A DNA stretch of 64,000 bases. Origin: Pseudomonas purpurea (GTDB lineage Bacteria; Pseudomonadota; Gammaproteobacteria; Pseudomonadales; Pseudomonadaceae). Position numbers and translations under genes: made by a program. Where the stretch lies: positions 3,529,001-3,593,000 of the forward strand of contig NZ_CP150918.1 in the NCBI RefSeq assembly GCF_039908635.1, in the 5' to 3' direction. The notes beneath the pieces were generated by a model. It searched no databases, had not been told where the DNA came from, and was given only the letters and a program-made list of their open reading frames with translations. Of this stretch, positions 26,359 to 34,653 are shown in pieces (the stretch's first letter is position 1; every line of letters starts with the position of its first letter).

Positions 26359-27601
26359 CTAACCGCGCAATGGCCGGCAGGCTTCTTCCAGGGTGGCGCG
26401 CAACGCCTGGCACAGGCGATCCGGCTCGCCGCTCTGGCGAAAGTCGCTGACCTGGCGTTGCAGTTCGGCTAAGCAAGGGCCCTCGGCGGTCCTTGCCAGG
26501 CTCACGCGAGGATCGGGCTGGACGTAGCGCGGATCGCCTGGCGCCAGGTAGAGCCCGTTGAGGTTCTGGTAGTCGGCGTCGATCCAGGCGTACAGGTGAT
26601 GCTCGAAACCCTCGGCAAACCGATAGCGGCCGAAGTCCATGACCTGCAGTTGCAGCGGCGCGACGCTGGCCGTTCCGGCCAATTGTACATTGACCCCATC
26701 GATCAGCAGCGGCGCGCCCTGGTTGTCCGCCAGCAGGCGCTCCAGCGTCTCGGCCACCTGGTCGCTGACTCGCAGCGCTTCGCCGTCGCGTCGTACCTGT
26801 AGTTCCCCGGCCTCCCGGCAAACCTGAAAACGCACCGCGCCACAACTGCTGGCCGTCAGGCCATAACGCCGCAGCAACAGTTCGGGCCTGCATCAAGGCC
26901 GCAGCCAGTTCGACACCTTGCCAGTAGCGTTGCCACTGGCAGCGCGGGCGGGTGCAGGGCCGGCGCAACAGCAGCACCGCTGGTTCCGCCGGGCGCCCGT
27001 CATGCCACAAAGCGTCGAAGCCCAGATCGATCAGGGCATAGGCCGGCAATGGCGTGATCGCGCCGCCGGCGTGGGCCATGGCGGCGAATACCAGATGCTC
27101 CATCAGCACTTCGTGCACCGCTTCGGCCAGGGTCAGCAAGCCGTTGGAGTTAGGCAGCACCGGGGCTTCGTCCGGCGGCACGCCGATGCCCTTGATGTCG
27201 AACAGCACCTGTTCGCTGGCCGGCGAGCACAGCACCGCGGCCCGGCCATAACGAGGTGGGCGCCAGGCCGTTACCCGCCGGTTGTCGAGGGCAATTGGCG
27301 TGTTGATGCCATGTGTCGCTGCCTGGCTGGTAGAGATATAGGCGGCGTTGCGCAGCAGCCAGCGGTCGATGGCGGCCTGCTCCGAAACGCCCGGGATGGT
27401 TTCCCAGGGCCCGTCGAAGTCGGCGCGGATCGCTGGGTAGTTGGCGAGCAGCACCCGGGCATTGGCCACTCCGAGAACTTGTTCTTCGGCCAGGTCCTGG
27501 CCACTGCCGGCGTAGTCGGCCAGCTGTTGCACCCTCGGGCCAACGGCGAAGGGCAGGTCCAGGTCGTGCTGTTGTTGATCAAGAGAAGCGGGACTATTCA
27601 T
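26359..27601 (-). CDS. SelO-like pseudokinase-fold protein of the repeat-peptide cluster (one frameshift as given)
   Basis: About 413 residues when one base is removed from GGG at 26884-26886. As given, the frame breaks after GVELAAALMQA, and the second part (ELLLRRYGLTASSCGAVRFQ) lies in the next frame. Features recall the SelO adenylyltransferase fold. LFDIKGIG (K137) looks like the beta-3 lysine strand, and LTLAEAVHEVLMEHLV like the alpha-C Glu helix. GVNVQLAG (302-309), followed by LQVMDFGRYRF (322-324 DFG), resembles the SelO catalytic and metal-binding GVMNTDN...DYG region. If so it would transfer AMP or phosphate to a partner, perhaps the repeat peptide (inference). ATG 27601 overlaps the upstream stop as ATGA, so translation is coupled. 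Assignment to SelO is by motif only. Confidence 0.5.
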
Positions 27602-28596
27602 CGATAGCCTCCGGCCCAGGCGGCGAGGCGTCTGAGGTGGTCGAGGGCGGCGAGCGGGTCCAGCAGGATCCAGTTGCGACGCAGCTCTAGGCTGGGTTCC
27701 GGCCCCTGGGCCACCTCGCCATAGCTGCGGAGCATGGGCAGTTCCCGCAGCGCACCGGAGGCCGGGGCGCAGACGCCCAGGGCTTCGGCATGAGGGCTGT
27801 AGCGCAGGCGTTCGAACAGTTGCAGCTCTCGGGTGCGGATCGGGATGAATTGCCAGTTCGGCGCCACCGATCCTTCAGGGGCCCAGGGCTCTAGGCCGTA
27901 ATCCTGCAAACGGGCCAGCAGCCCAGGCATCTGCGGCCTGAGCCTCTGGCTGCGTGCCTGGGCCGTGGCAACGGCTGGCATCAGCGCCGGCAGGGCGTGG
28001 ATCGACAAGGCTGGGCTCGACGCCGGAGATGAGCGGGAACGCTGGCCCGGCGACCAGACGTCGATATCTCCATCCACCGGGATATCGCTGAACAGCGCGC
28101 CACCGCCGCCGATGTCCAGGGCTTTGCCGTGGCCCAGGGAGGTGACGACCCGCGAGGCGCCGGGGCGGCTGAGATCCCAGGCGCCGGCGCTGTCTTCGAT
28201 GATCGGCAGGCGCTCGCCCAGCAGCCGGCGCAGGGCCGGGATATCGCAGGGCAAACCGTATTGGTGGACCGCGATCACCGCGTCTAGGCTATTCACATGA
28301 GGCGCCAGGGCTTGGCTGCTGAGCAGCAATTCGGCGGCGTTTTCAATAATCACCGGTACCGCGCCGGCATTAAGGACGGCCGCTACCACCTGATGACAGG
28401 TGGCGGCCGGAACCGCGACCCGCCAGGTGGCGGTGACGCCCAGTTGGCGCAGCGCCAGTTCCAGCGCCGCGGTACCGGAACCGAGCAAGGCGCCGTGGCT
28501 ACGCCCATAGAACTGCGCGAGCCAGGACGAGCACGGCAGCCGATCGGCCTCCCGTGCCCGCCACTGGCCATCGACAGGACCCGGGACTACTTGCAC
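27598..28596 (-). CDS. DegT/DnrJ-like PLP-dependent aminotransferase-fold enzyme
   Basis: A 332-residue fold-type-I PLP enzyme, shorter than usual (about 370-400). Family marks are LLGSGTAALELALRQLG, VAVPAATCHQVVAAVLNAGA, VIAVHQYGLPCDIPALRRLL, IIEDSAGAWDL and SLGHGKALDIGGGGALFSD, with the likely PLP lysine in GHGK. The start is GTG 28596, lying inside the last codons of the repeat-peptide gene (10-nt overlap), so expression is coupled. Its stop overlaps the next start as ATGA. In this context it may modify amino-acid side chains of the repeat peptide or make a small-molecule amine (inference). Confidence 0.75.
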   Translation of the reverse strand: MQVVPGPVDGQWRAREADRLPCSSWLAQFYGRSHGALLGSGTAALELALRQLGVTATWRVAVPAATCHQVVAAVLNAGAVPVIIENAAELLLSSQALAPHVNSLDAVIAVHQYGLPCDIPALRRLLGERLPIIEDSAGAWDLSRPGASRVVTSLGHGKALDIGGGGALFSDIPVDGDIDVWSPGQRSRSSPASSPALSIHALPALMPAVATAQARSQRLRPQMPGLLARLQDYGLEPWAPEGSVAPNWQFIPIRTRELQLFERLRYSPHAEALGVCAPASGALRELPMLRSYGEVAQGPEPSLELRRNWILLDPLAALDHLRRLAAWAGGYR

Positions 28597-29096
28597 TTAT
28601 CCATCGCGCAAGCGGTCAGGGCTTCGACTTTGCACTTATCCATCGCACAAGCGGTCAGGGCTTCGACCTTGCACTTGTCCATCGCACAAGCGGTCAGGGC
28701 TTCGACCTTACACTTGTCCATCGCACAAGCGGTCAGGGCTTCGACCTTGCACTTGTCCATCGCACAAGCGGTCAGGGCTTCGACCTTGCACTTGTCCATC
28801 GCACAAGCGGTCAGAGCCTCGGCCCGGGGACCGCCGATGCGCCAGCTGGTGAACTTGCTTTCCGGCAGCGCGCCGCGCTTGACCACATCCAGGTGCAGGG
28901 TGCGGGCATTGTGGTCGTTGCATTCAAGGAGGATCTCGTCCTCGGCGACCGCGAAGTGATCGTGCAGCAGGCAGAGTCCGAAGCGATCCTGGTTGCCATA
29001 GCGCTCCAGTAGCTCATGCAGGTCATTGATGAATTGCGCATCAGACGCCCCCAGTGGCATGGCTTCGTCAAAGGAGGGATTGGTGTGTCCGTTCAT
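28587..29096 (-). CDS. Protein with six tandem 13-residue Cys-containing C-terminal repeats (candidate multi-core peptide precursor)
   Basis: A 169-residue protein. Residues 1-91 form a compact acidic domain (INDLHELLERYGNQDRFGLC, HDHFAVAEDEILLE, TSWRIGG). Residues 92-169 are six back-to-back copies of (A/V)EALTACAMDKCK ending exactly at the stop. Each copy has a Cys-x4-Cys pair, Thr, Asp and Lys. GGAG lies 9 nt before ATG 29096. The PLP-enzyme gene starts inside its last codons. The layout (folded or leader domain, then repeated cores, then enzymes) is what multi-core RiPP precursors look like. A metal-binding or structural repeat protein is the alternative. No signal peptide. I do not recognise the family. 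Confidence 0.75.
   Translation of the reverse strand: MNGHTNPSFDEAMPLGASDAQFINDLHELLERYGNQDRFGLCLLHDHFAVAEDEILLECNDHNARTLHLDVVKRGALPESKFTSWRIGGPRAEALTACAMDKCKVEALTACAMDKCKVEALTACAMDKCKVEALTACAMDKCKVEALTACAMDKCKVEALTACAMDKCK
28590..28823 (-). repeat. Six tandem 39-bp repeats within the candidate precursor gene
   Basis: Six direct repeats of exactly 39 bp, nearly identical to each other. They encode the 13-residue units of the candidate precursor. Because 39 is a multiple of three, spurious repeat-bearing ORFs open in other frames and on the other strand. Near-identity at synonymous positions points to recent expansion. There are no spacers, so this is not a CRISPR array. Confidence 0.95.
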
Positions 29097-29163
29097 TTGG
29101 TGTACTCCAATATGTTTGATTTAAACCGGCCATCTTCATCAACAGTGCGGGTAGGTTTTTGCC

Positions 29164-29746
29164 TCATGCACCTCCTTGTTCCGGTGGAGCTTTGCTTGCG
29201 GATATCCAAAGGGGCTCGATGCTCAGCAGCGGTGGCTGGTTGTCCGGGGCCACCGCGCCCAGCGCCAGTTGCCCTGGACCGAGAGGATCTCGCTTTCGAA
29301 CTGGGTCAAGTTGAGGCTGGGGGTGCTGCTCATGCCCGCGTAAGGCACCAGCGGAAAGCCGGTCATGCCAGCGTTGCCCATGGACACCGGGGCATTGACC
29401 CGGGCTTCGCTGCTGTCCACCACCAGCACGAACACCACCGGGCCGACCTGGCGGCTGACGTTCATCCCGGGCAGCACACCAGTCCCGGCACACAAAATTC
29501 GGTGACGGCTGAAGGGGCAGAGGAAGAGGGCGAAAGGTCCACGCAACCCGCGGGCGGCGGGGTGGATTCGCTAGTAGTGGAAAAGGCCTGGTTGTGCCAG
29601 CCCGACGCAGCGCTTGGCACGCGGCTGCCGGTGGTCATCAGCCACACTGCAGTCGCCAGGGGCGCGCCGAGGGTTGCCCAGAGAATCCGGGTGTAAAGCA
29701 TCCGCTGCCTAGCCACGTGTGGGGATCCTTTTCGTGTGTTGGGCAT
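29164..29746 (-). pseudogene. Frameshifted membrane-anchored hypothetical gene upstream of the repeat-peptide gene
   Basis: Three frames give one plausible protein. An N-terminal membrane segment (YTRILWATLGAPLATAVWLM) and a Pro/Ser-rich linker reach about 29500. A second frame then reads LPGMNVSRQVGPVVFVLVVD, SSEARVNAPVSMGNAGM and LNLTQFESEILSVQG. A third reads LGAVAPDNQPPLLSIEPLWI before a stop at 29164. Two frame changes are needed, neither at a GGCC site. It would be the first gene of the cluster on this strand and could encode an anchor or accessory protein. I do not recognise it; decay is the simplest reading. Confidence 0.4.
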
Positions 29747-30028
29747 GATTCAGAGAACTGAATCGAGTGAGAGTCTAGGTCTGCTTCTTCGCCTGTCAAG
29801 GCCGGCGATGAACCGGATAGCGGGCGTTTTTTCCTCCCTTGCAAGGCCGCGAAAACACCTCGCGCATCGCCGCAAGCCACGTGATTAAGGGCTTTTGCCG
29901 GGCAAGATCGGCGGTGCGCTCTCAGGGTTGTGGGTGTAGTGGCCTAATGAAACCTGGGCGGACACCCATTTACAGCTTCGTGCTCAGATCGAGCTGTAGC
30001 GTACGATTTTTTCCGAATTCTGTTGGCT

Positions 30029-30357
30029 CCCCAGGTAAGGGCGAAGGTCGAGCACACGTTCCGGGTGATCAAGCGCCAGTTCGGTTATGTGAAGACGCGC
30101 TTCCGTGGCTTGGCCAAGAACACGGCACAGCTGGTGATGCTGTTTGCGCTGTCGAATCTGTGGATGGCCCGCCGACATTTACTCCGCAATGCAGGAGAGG
30201 TGCGCGTGTAATGTGGGGAATAGCCGCCGCAAGGTGCTCGCAGCGGCTAAAAAGACAGGAGTGAGTGAATGATCTGAGCGTTTTGGATCGACTCGCCACT
30301 TTCAAAATCGGTGGTGGCCGAAGACAGCCAGAAACACATGGCTACTTCAGACCATCC
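30029..30357 (+). mobile_element. Remnant of an IS5-family element (transposase C-terminus)
   Basis: The in-frame fragment 30035-30211 encodes [20 protein letters not shown] and [20 protein letters not shown], then [10 protein letters not shown], the C-terminal signature of IS5-type DDE transposases with the catalytic Glu in VEH. The upstream two-thirds is missing. The right end (TTCAGACCATCCC near 30345-30357) is interrupted at the TA where the next insertion sequence begins. Nothing else is recognisable between 29747 and 30029. Confidence 0.75.
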
Positions 30358-30840
30358 CTAGGCTCTGTACGAAAAATAATGTCGCAAACACCGCATGGCA
30401 CAAGCCAGTGAGACCATCGCTGCATAACTTTTCGCGAGTTTGTCGAAGCGCGTAACGATGCGGCGGTTTTCCTTCAGCCACCCGAACATGCGCTCAATGA
30501 TGTTGCGCTGCCGGTACTTGGGGCGATCAAACAGTCTTGGCAAGCCCGGCTTCGGCTTGCGCTTCATGCTGCGCAGCGGGATTACCGGCTGCATCCGATA
30601 ACGATCGCAGTAGCGGCGCAGGGCTTCGGCGTCATAGCCCTTGTCGGCCAGCAACCAGCGGCAGCGCTTGCGGGGACGACCGCGCAGGCCCTGGAATGTA
30701 AGCCTCATCCAGCAACGGTTGGGCATAAGCGATATCACTTGCTTGCCCACCTGATAATAGAAAGCGCAGCGGCACGCCATTGGCATCACACAGCATGTGA
30801 ATCTTGGTCGTCAGGCCGCCCCGACTGCGCCCGAGTGCAT
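30358..30840 (-). CDS. IS5/IS427 transposase, second frame (orfB part)
   Basis: C-terminal half of the DDE transposase. One frame reads HALGRSRGGLTTKIHMLCDA and FLLSGGQASDIAYAQPLLDE, then AYIPG. It must shift once at CCAGGGCCTG (30689-30694 on the plus strand) to continue LRGRPRKRCRWLLADKGYDA and NIIERMFGWLKENRRIVTRF. One extra G accounts for the break. The stop lies just outside the left inverted repeat. The conserved D (LLADKGYD) and E (RNIIERMFGWLKENRR) of the catalytic triad are present. Confidence 0.8.
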
Positions 30841-31302
30841 GGTCTTGCGGTTCTTCAGGCCCCCTTTTTTCCCGGCGCCTGATGAGGCTCGGGTTGCACG
30901 AACAGCAGTGGAGTCGATCATCCAGGTTTCCAGATCGATCAAGCCTTGCTCGTTCAATCGGATGTGAAGTCGCTTGAGCATCTGGTCGAAAGACCCGCGA
31001 TTACGCCAGTCGCGAAAGCGTTGATACACCGTTGACCACGGGCCGAAGCGCTCGGGCATGTCACGCCAGGCGGCTCCTGAGCAGAACACCCATAGCACGC
31101 CGTTGAGCATCAGCCGATCATCTGCCCGTGGGCGTCCGTTTCGGCGGGGTTCACTGAAGATGTCTGCAACCAGATCCCAGGCTGCGTCGGGGAGTTCGTA
31201 CCGTTTGGCCATCGTGGGCTCCTGCCTTTGATGGACGCGGACTCTACTGATTCCTGACGTTTGTGGGAGTCAAATGAGTTTCGGCGGATTTCGTACAGAG
31301 CC
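30361..31302 (-). mobile_element. IS5-family (IS427-group) insertion sequence, 942 bp
   Basis: Terminal inverted repeats GGCTCTGTACGAAA and TTTCGTACAGAGCC bound the element, flanked by TA on each side (CCTA before, TAGT after). It carries two overlapping transposase frames on the minus strand, as usual for this group. Inserted at the end of an older IS5 remnant. Its ends match those of the small element at 33991-34132. Confidence 0.9.
30811..31212 (-). CDS. IS5/IS427 transposase, first frame (orfA)
   Basis: A 133-residue N-terminal half with the DUF4096-type domain (MAKRYELPDAAWDLVADIFS, NGVLWVFCSGAAWRDMPERF, PWSTVYQRFRDW) and the first catalytic Asp region (WMIDSTAVRATRASSGAGKK). The slippery A6G5 run near 30866-30876 is where a -1 shift gives the continuing frame (GPEEPQDHALGRSRGG), as is common for this IS group. 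Confidence 0.88.
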   Translation of the reverse strand: MAKRYELPDAAWDLVADIFSEPRRNGRPRADDRLMLNGVLWVFCSGAAWRDMPERFGPWSTVYQRFRDWRNRGSFDQMLKRLHIRLNEQGLIDLETWMIDSTAVRATRASSGAGKKGGLKNRKTMHSGAVGAA

Positions 31303-31612
31303 TAGTAAGCTCACGCACTGCGCCTGAGACTCTCTGATCGCCACCTCCCCGCTGACTTTCTCTCAGTTTGGCGGATTCCAAGCACCGTTCTGCCAGCACT
31401 GCATCGGCCACCAGTGGCGGGACAAGGAGCCCGCCTAGAGATGGCTTAGCGATCCCTCCACTGAACAGTGGATCGATGCTGAGAATTCAATTGGCGGGTT
31501 TGTCAGTGTGTGGTCGACTTTCCCAGTACAGCGGCATTCACGACTTCGTTGCAGCGCAAGCGAGGGTGGAACATGCACCTGTAGATTACGAGTAAATCGA
31601 CCAGGGACTTCG
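31303..31612. other. Stretch without supported gene
   Basis: Between the insertion sequence and the LysR gene. Short open frames have no family-like sequence. I see no repeat or regulatory site here. Confidence 0.3.
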
Positions 31613-32494
31613 TTAGAACTGCCCTAGCCGCTCTCTCAAGAACTCGATGAATCGCTGGGTCTTGGCCGGTAGAAGCCTTGTTTCGGTTATGGCATACACC
31701 GGAACCGAGGAGGCTTGCCACTGGGGCAGTACTCTGCGCAATCGGTTGTTGGCCAAGTCGTCCGCCACGATTTCCTCTTCCATGATAATAACGCCAAGAT
31801 CAAGTGTGGCTAAGCGCCGCAGCATTCCCACGCTGTTGATCAAGAAACGGCTACCGACCTTGATCTCTAATGCTTCCTGCGTGTTATGCAGCGTCCAGAT
31901 ATCCGACTTCGATGAGCGAAGACGCAGGCACTCATGTTGTGTCAGGTCGTTGGGATGGCTCGGCTCACCAGCAATTTCAAGGTATCGCGGTGAGGCGTAG
32001 GCATAACGCGAAAGACGAGCGATCGGGCGAGCGATCAGGTTAGAGACTGCAGGCTCGCCCATGCGAATGACGACATCAACCGGTTCGCTTACCAAGTCGA
32101 CCTGCCGTGGCGTCAGGTCCAATTCGAAACTGATACCAGGATAGAGACGGGCAAATTCAGCAATCAAGGGAGCCAAGTAAATATTGGCAAAATCCACAGG
32201 CAATGAAACACGCAAGACGCCACTCGGTTGCGCGAGCATTTCGCTCAGTTGCTCGTGGGCTAAACGGGCCTCTTCGACAATTCGCTTGCAGCGGTCGAAA
32301 TACAATTGCCCCGCTTCTGTCAGCTCAATTTTGCGCGTGGTGCGGTTCAGCAATCGCAACCCTATTGCCCTCTCCAGCGTGCTTATACGACGCGAAAGCG
32401 TGGAGTTCGGCATCCTCATTGCTTCAGCCGCTCGGCGGAAACTCCGAGCTTTGACTACCTCGACGAACAGCGCCATATCGTTCAGCAGCTCCAC
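31613..32494 (-). CDS. LysR-family regulator, divergent from an old-yellow-enzyme gene
   Basis: A 293-residue LysR-type regulator of the CrgA/DNA-binding subgroup. HTH: ALFVEVVKARSFRRAAEAMR with MPNSTLSRRISTLERAIG. The effector domain has GVLRVSLPVDFANIYLAPLI and FELDLTPRQVDLVSEPVDVV. Start GTG 32494 has GGAG at 8 nt. It is divergent from the ene-reductase gene across 106 nt, the typical regulator-target layout for sensing electrophiles or quinones. Confidence 0.9.
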   Translation of the reverse strand: MELLNDMALFVEVVKARSFRRAAEAMRMPNSTLSRRISTLERAIGLRLLNRTTRKIELTEAGQLYFDRCKRIVEEARLAHEQLSEMLAQPSGVLRVSLPVDFANIYLAPLIAEFARLYPGISFELDLTPRQVDLVSEPVDVVIRMGEPAVSNLIARPIARLSRYAYASPRYLEIAGEPSHPNDLTQHECLRLRSSKSDIWTLHNTQEALEIKVGSRFLINSVGMLRRLATLDLGVIIMEEEIVADDLANNRLRRVLPQWQASSVPVYAITETRLLPAKTQRFIEFLRERLGQF

Positions 32495-32600
32495 GCGAAT
32501 TGCTCCAAAAATGGATTAATGATTTCAATTTTACCGTCTTTATCCATGCGTAGGACTAATGGATTATGTGCTCACATCGTTTCTATTGAAGGAGTCCAAC

Positions 32601-33674
32601 ATGATTTCTCTTTTTTCTCCCGTTCAAGTAGGTCGCAATACTCTGTCCAATAAACTGGTCATGGCGCCTATGACCCGCTCTCGGGCTGACGCCTTCGGTG
32701 CCCCTGGTAATTTGGCTACCGAGTACTACTCGCAGCGCGCCAGCGTGGGTCTGATCGTTACTGAAGGGGCTCAGCCGTCGGACGAAGGTCAAGGCTATCT
32801 GAACACGCCAGGCATCTACACCGACGCACATGTTGCCGGGTGGAAGAAGGTCATCTCATCCGTCCATGCAGCCGATGGCCACATTTTTATCCAACTGATG
32901 CATGCCGGGCGCATGTCCCATCCCGATAACACGCTTCATCAGCGCCAAGGGGTGGCACCGTCTGCCATTCAACCGGCAACTTCCATGTTCACCAGCAAAG
33001 GAATGCAGCCTATTCCTGTGCCGCGCACCATGACTGTGGGGGACATTCGCCAGACTATTGAGGACTTTCGCTTTGCCGCGCGACAGGCCATCGCGGCTGG
33101 CGCTGACGGTGTTGAAGTCCATGGTGCGAACGCCTACTTGATCCAGCAATTTTTCGCTCCCAGTGCGAACACTCGCACCGATGAATACGGGGGCTCAATA
33201 GAGAATCGCGCACGCTTCGCTCTTGAAGTTGTTGCTGCTATCACCGAGGAAATCGGGGCTGACAGGACAGCCATCCGCCTTTCGCCCGGCACAACCATTT
33301 GGGGGATTGACGAAGGCATCGAAGGACCAGATCTGTATCGCTATCTGGTCGCAGAACTCGACAAAATGAATCTCGCTTATCTGCATGTTATGCATCAGGG
33401 GCACGAGCAGTTGCTGGTCGATATTCGAAGTCTCTGGAAACGAACATTGATCCTGAATCGCCCAGGACGTTCGCGTGAGGACATCGGTCTGGATGTGGCT
33501 TCGGGACTGGCCGACCTGGAATCCTATGGACAGATGGTCCTGGCGAATCCGGACTTTGTTGATCGCTTGAAGGATAATGCCCCCTTGAATGACGCAGACC
33601 ATCACACGTACTACGGCGGTGGCTTGCAGGGTTACACGGATTACCCGGCCTTGATTGAGTCCGAGGGGGTTTGA
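32601..33674 (+). CDS. Old yellow enzyme family alkene (ene) reductase
   Basis: A 357-residue FMN-dependent NAD(P)H oxidoreductase. Features: SLFSPVQVGRNTLSNKLVMA, PMTRSRA, ATEYYSQRASVGLIVTEG, and the active-site stretch VEVHGANAYLIQQFFAPSAN followed by TRTDEYGGSIENRARF. ATG 32601 has AAGGAG at 8 nt. Reduces activated C=C bonds (enones, nitro compounds, N-ethylmaleimide). Probably controlled by the divergent LysR protein. Confidence 0.94.
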   Translation: MISLFSPVQVGRNTLSNKLVMAPMTRSRADAFGAPGNLATEYYSQRASVGLIVTEGAQPSDEGQGYLNTPGIYTDAHVAGWKKVISSVHAADGHIFIQLMHAGRMSHPDNTLHQRQGVAPSAIQPATSMFTSKGMQPIPVPRTMTVGDIRQTIEDFRFAARQAIAAGADGVEVHGANAYLIQQFFAPSANTRTDEYGGSIENRARFALEVVAAITEEIGADRTAIRLSPGTTIWGIDEGIEGPDLYRYLVAELDKMNLAYLHVMHQGHEQLLVDIRSLWKRTLILNRPGRSREDIGLDVASGLADLESYGQMVLANPDFVDRLKDNAPLNDADHHTYYGGGLQGYTDYPALIESEGV

Positions 33675-33720
33675 AAGAACGGTCTGCTACCCGTCCAGAG
33701 GGATTGCAACTGGCCAATTG

Positions 33721-33888
33721 TGTTGAAAAAGTCGGCTCCGATTCCCACGTCAAAAAAGTATGTGCCTTAAATTGAAATCCACGCTCTGCGCAGCGCGCTC
33801 TGAACGCAGATTTGACATAGCGGCATGCCCAAAAGACGTTTTCACGCATTCAACGCGTAGCACACCAAGCTGGGTCGATTTTTCAACA
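33721..33888. repeat. MITE-like or relict IS element with TGTTGAAAAA inverted ends
   Basis: A 168-bp segment bounded by TGTTGAAAAAGTCGG and its near inverse GGGTCGATTTTTCAACA, without coding capacity. The ends resemble those of IS-type elements. The interior has two short open frames with no recognisable similarity. No clear target duplication was identified. Confidence 0.45.
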
Positions 33889-33990
33889 GAATCGGTCGAA
33901 AGAATACCTTCGCCAAGCTGCATGGAAGCGTCGTTCAAGAGATGACACCTCCACGTGTACCCTTCCCAGAAATAACAAAGCCCAGCACTA

Positions 33991-34132
33991 GGGTCTGTAC
34001 GAAAAGTCGCCGAGTGGCGATCAGGCAAGGCAAAAACAGGCGAGGAAGCGGAGTTCACGGGTTGTAAATGAGCATTCCGAGCCTGTTTTTAACGCAGCAT
34101 GATCGACACGCAGGCAGTTTTCGTACAGAGCC
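33991..34132. mobile_element. 142-bp MITE with IS427-type ends
   Basis: Bounded by GGGTCTGTACGAAAA and TTTTCGTACAGAGCC and flanked by TA on both sides (CACTA before, TAGCA after). These are the same ends and the same flanking dinucleotide as the 942-bp IS at 30361-31302. The interior is non-coding and carries an imperfect inverted pair (AAAAACAGGC / GCCTGTTTTT). The nearby transposase could mobilise it in trans (inference). Confidence 0.75.
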
Positions 34133-34192
34133 TAGCAGACTGTGTGAAAACGCAGTCTGGGGTGGGCTGGGCGTTTTTACACAACGAAAACC

Positions 34193-34381
34193 CTACTTGT
34201 CCTGGCTCCAGATGATGGCCTGGGCCACTACAACAAACTCGCCGTTGAATGTTGCAGCTGGCGAGCCATACAGCTGGTAACCCAGCTCAAGCGCTTCAGA
34301 TACTCGATGACAGAACGAAGCGTCGTCTTTGCCTGTCAGCAGCCGGTAGATTGGCAAGCCTTCGGGAGGAGATTTCTGCAT
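34193..34381 (-). CDS. DUF1737-domain small protein
   Basis: A 62-residue protein with the DUF1737 pattern YRLLTGKDDASFCHRVSEAL, ELGYQLYGSPAATFNG and FVVVAQAIIW. Single small domain, no signal peptide. Function unknown. It sits just beyond the MITE. Confidence 0.8.
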   Translation of the reverse strand: MQKSPPEGLPIYRLLTGKDDASFCHRVSEALELGYQLYGSPAATFNGEFVVVAQAIIWSQDK

Positions 34382-34551
34382 TGACGCACCTATTCCAATA
34401 GTAGAGAAAAGATTATCTGAAACGATCTACATCCGTTCCACGTCGCCCTTGTAGGCTGACGCGACTGTAGCATCACCGCCCGCCTGTACGAATCCCCAGT
34501 AACGCCCCATCACCCTCGAATAGTAGCCTCCTGCCCCCACGCAAAGGATTT

Positions 34552-34585
34552 CCCCAGTCCTTTGCCTGCAGCCCAAGGACTGGGG
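34552..34585. terminator. Strong hairpin, 11-bp stem
   Basis: CCCCAGTCCTT and AAGGACTGGGG pair around a 12-nt loop. It is the first of two strong hairpins within 100 nt upstream of the gene at 34654. No T-run follows, so it may be an RNA or protein-binding structure rather than a terminator. Confidence 0.5.
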
Positions 34586-34613
34586 TGCGCGAGTAGAGAT
34601 TCCGCAGTAACTG

Positions 34614-34642
34614 GGTTGACCAGGCTTTATGCCTGGTCAACC
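34614..34642. promoter_or_regulatory. Perfect 12-bp palindrome just upstream of a hypothetical gene
   Basis: GGTTGACCAGGC and GCCTGGTCAACC pair perfectly around TTTAT, ending 11 nt before ATG 34654, where it would cover the ribosome-binding zone. It could be an operator or a translational control hairpin. Confidence 0.5.
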
Positions 34643-34653
34643 TTAAAGATCAC

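Noticed and set aside
28590..28823. Possible CRISPR array
   Set aside because: The 39-bp units are contiguous with no unique spacers and are in-frame coding repeats. No cas genes nearby.
28297..28959. Plus-strand frames with repeats such as LHLSIAQAVRAST
   Set aside because: The repeats arise because the 39-bp unit is open in several frames. The minus-strand frame has the ribosome site, an N-terminal domain and operon overlap.
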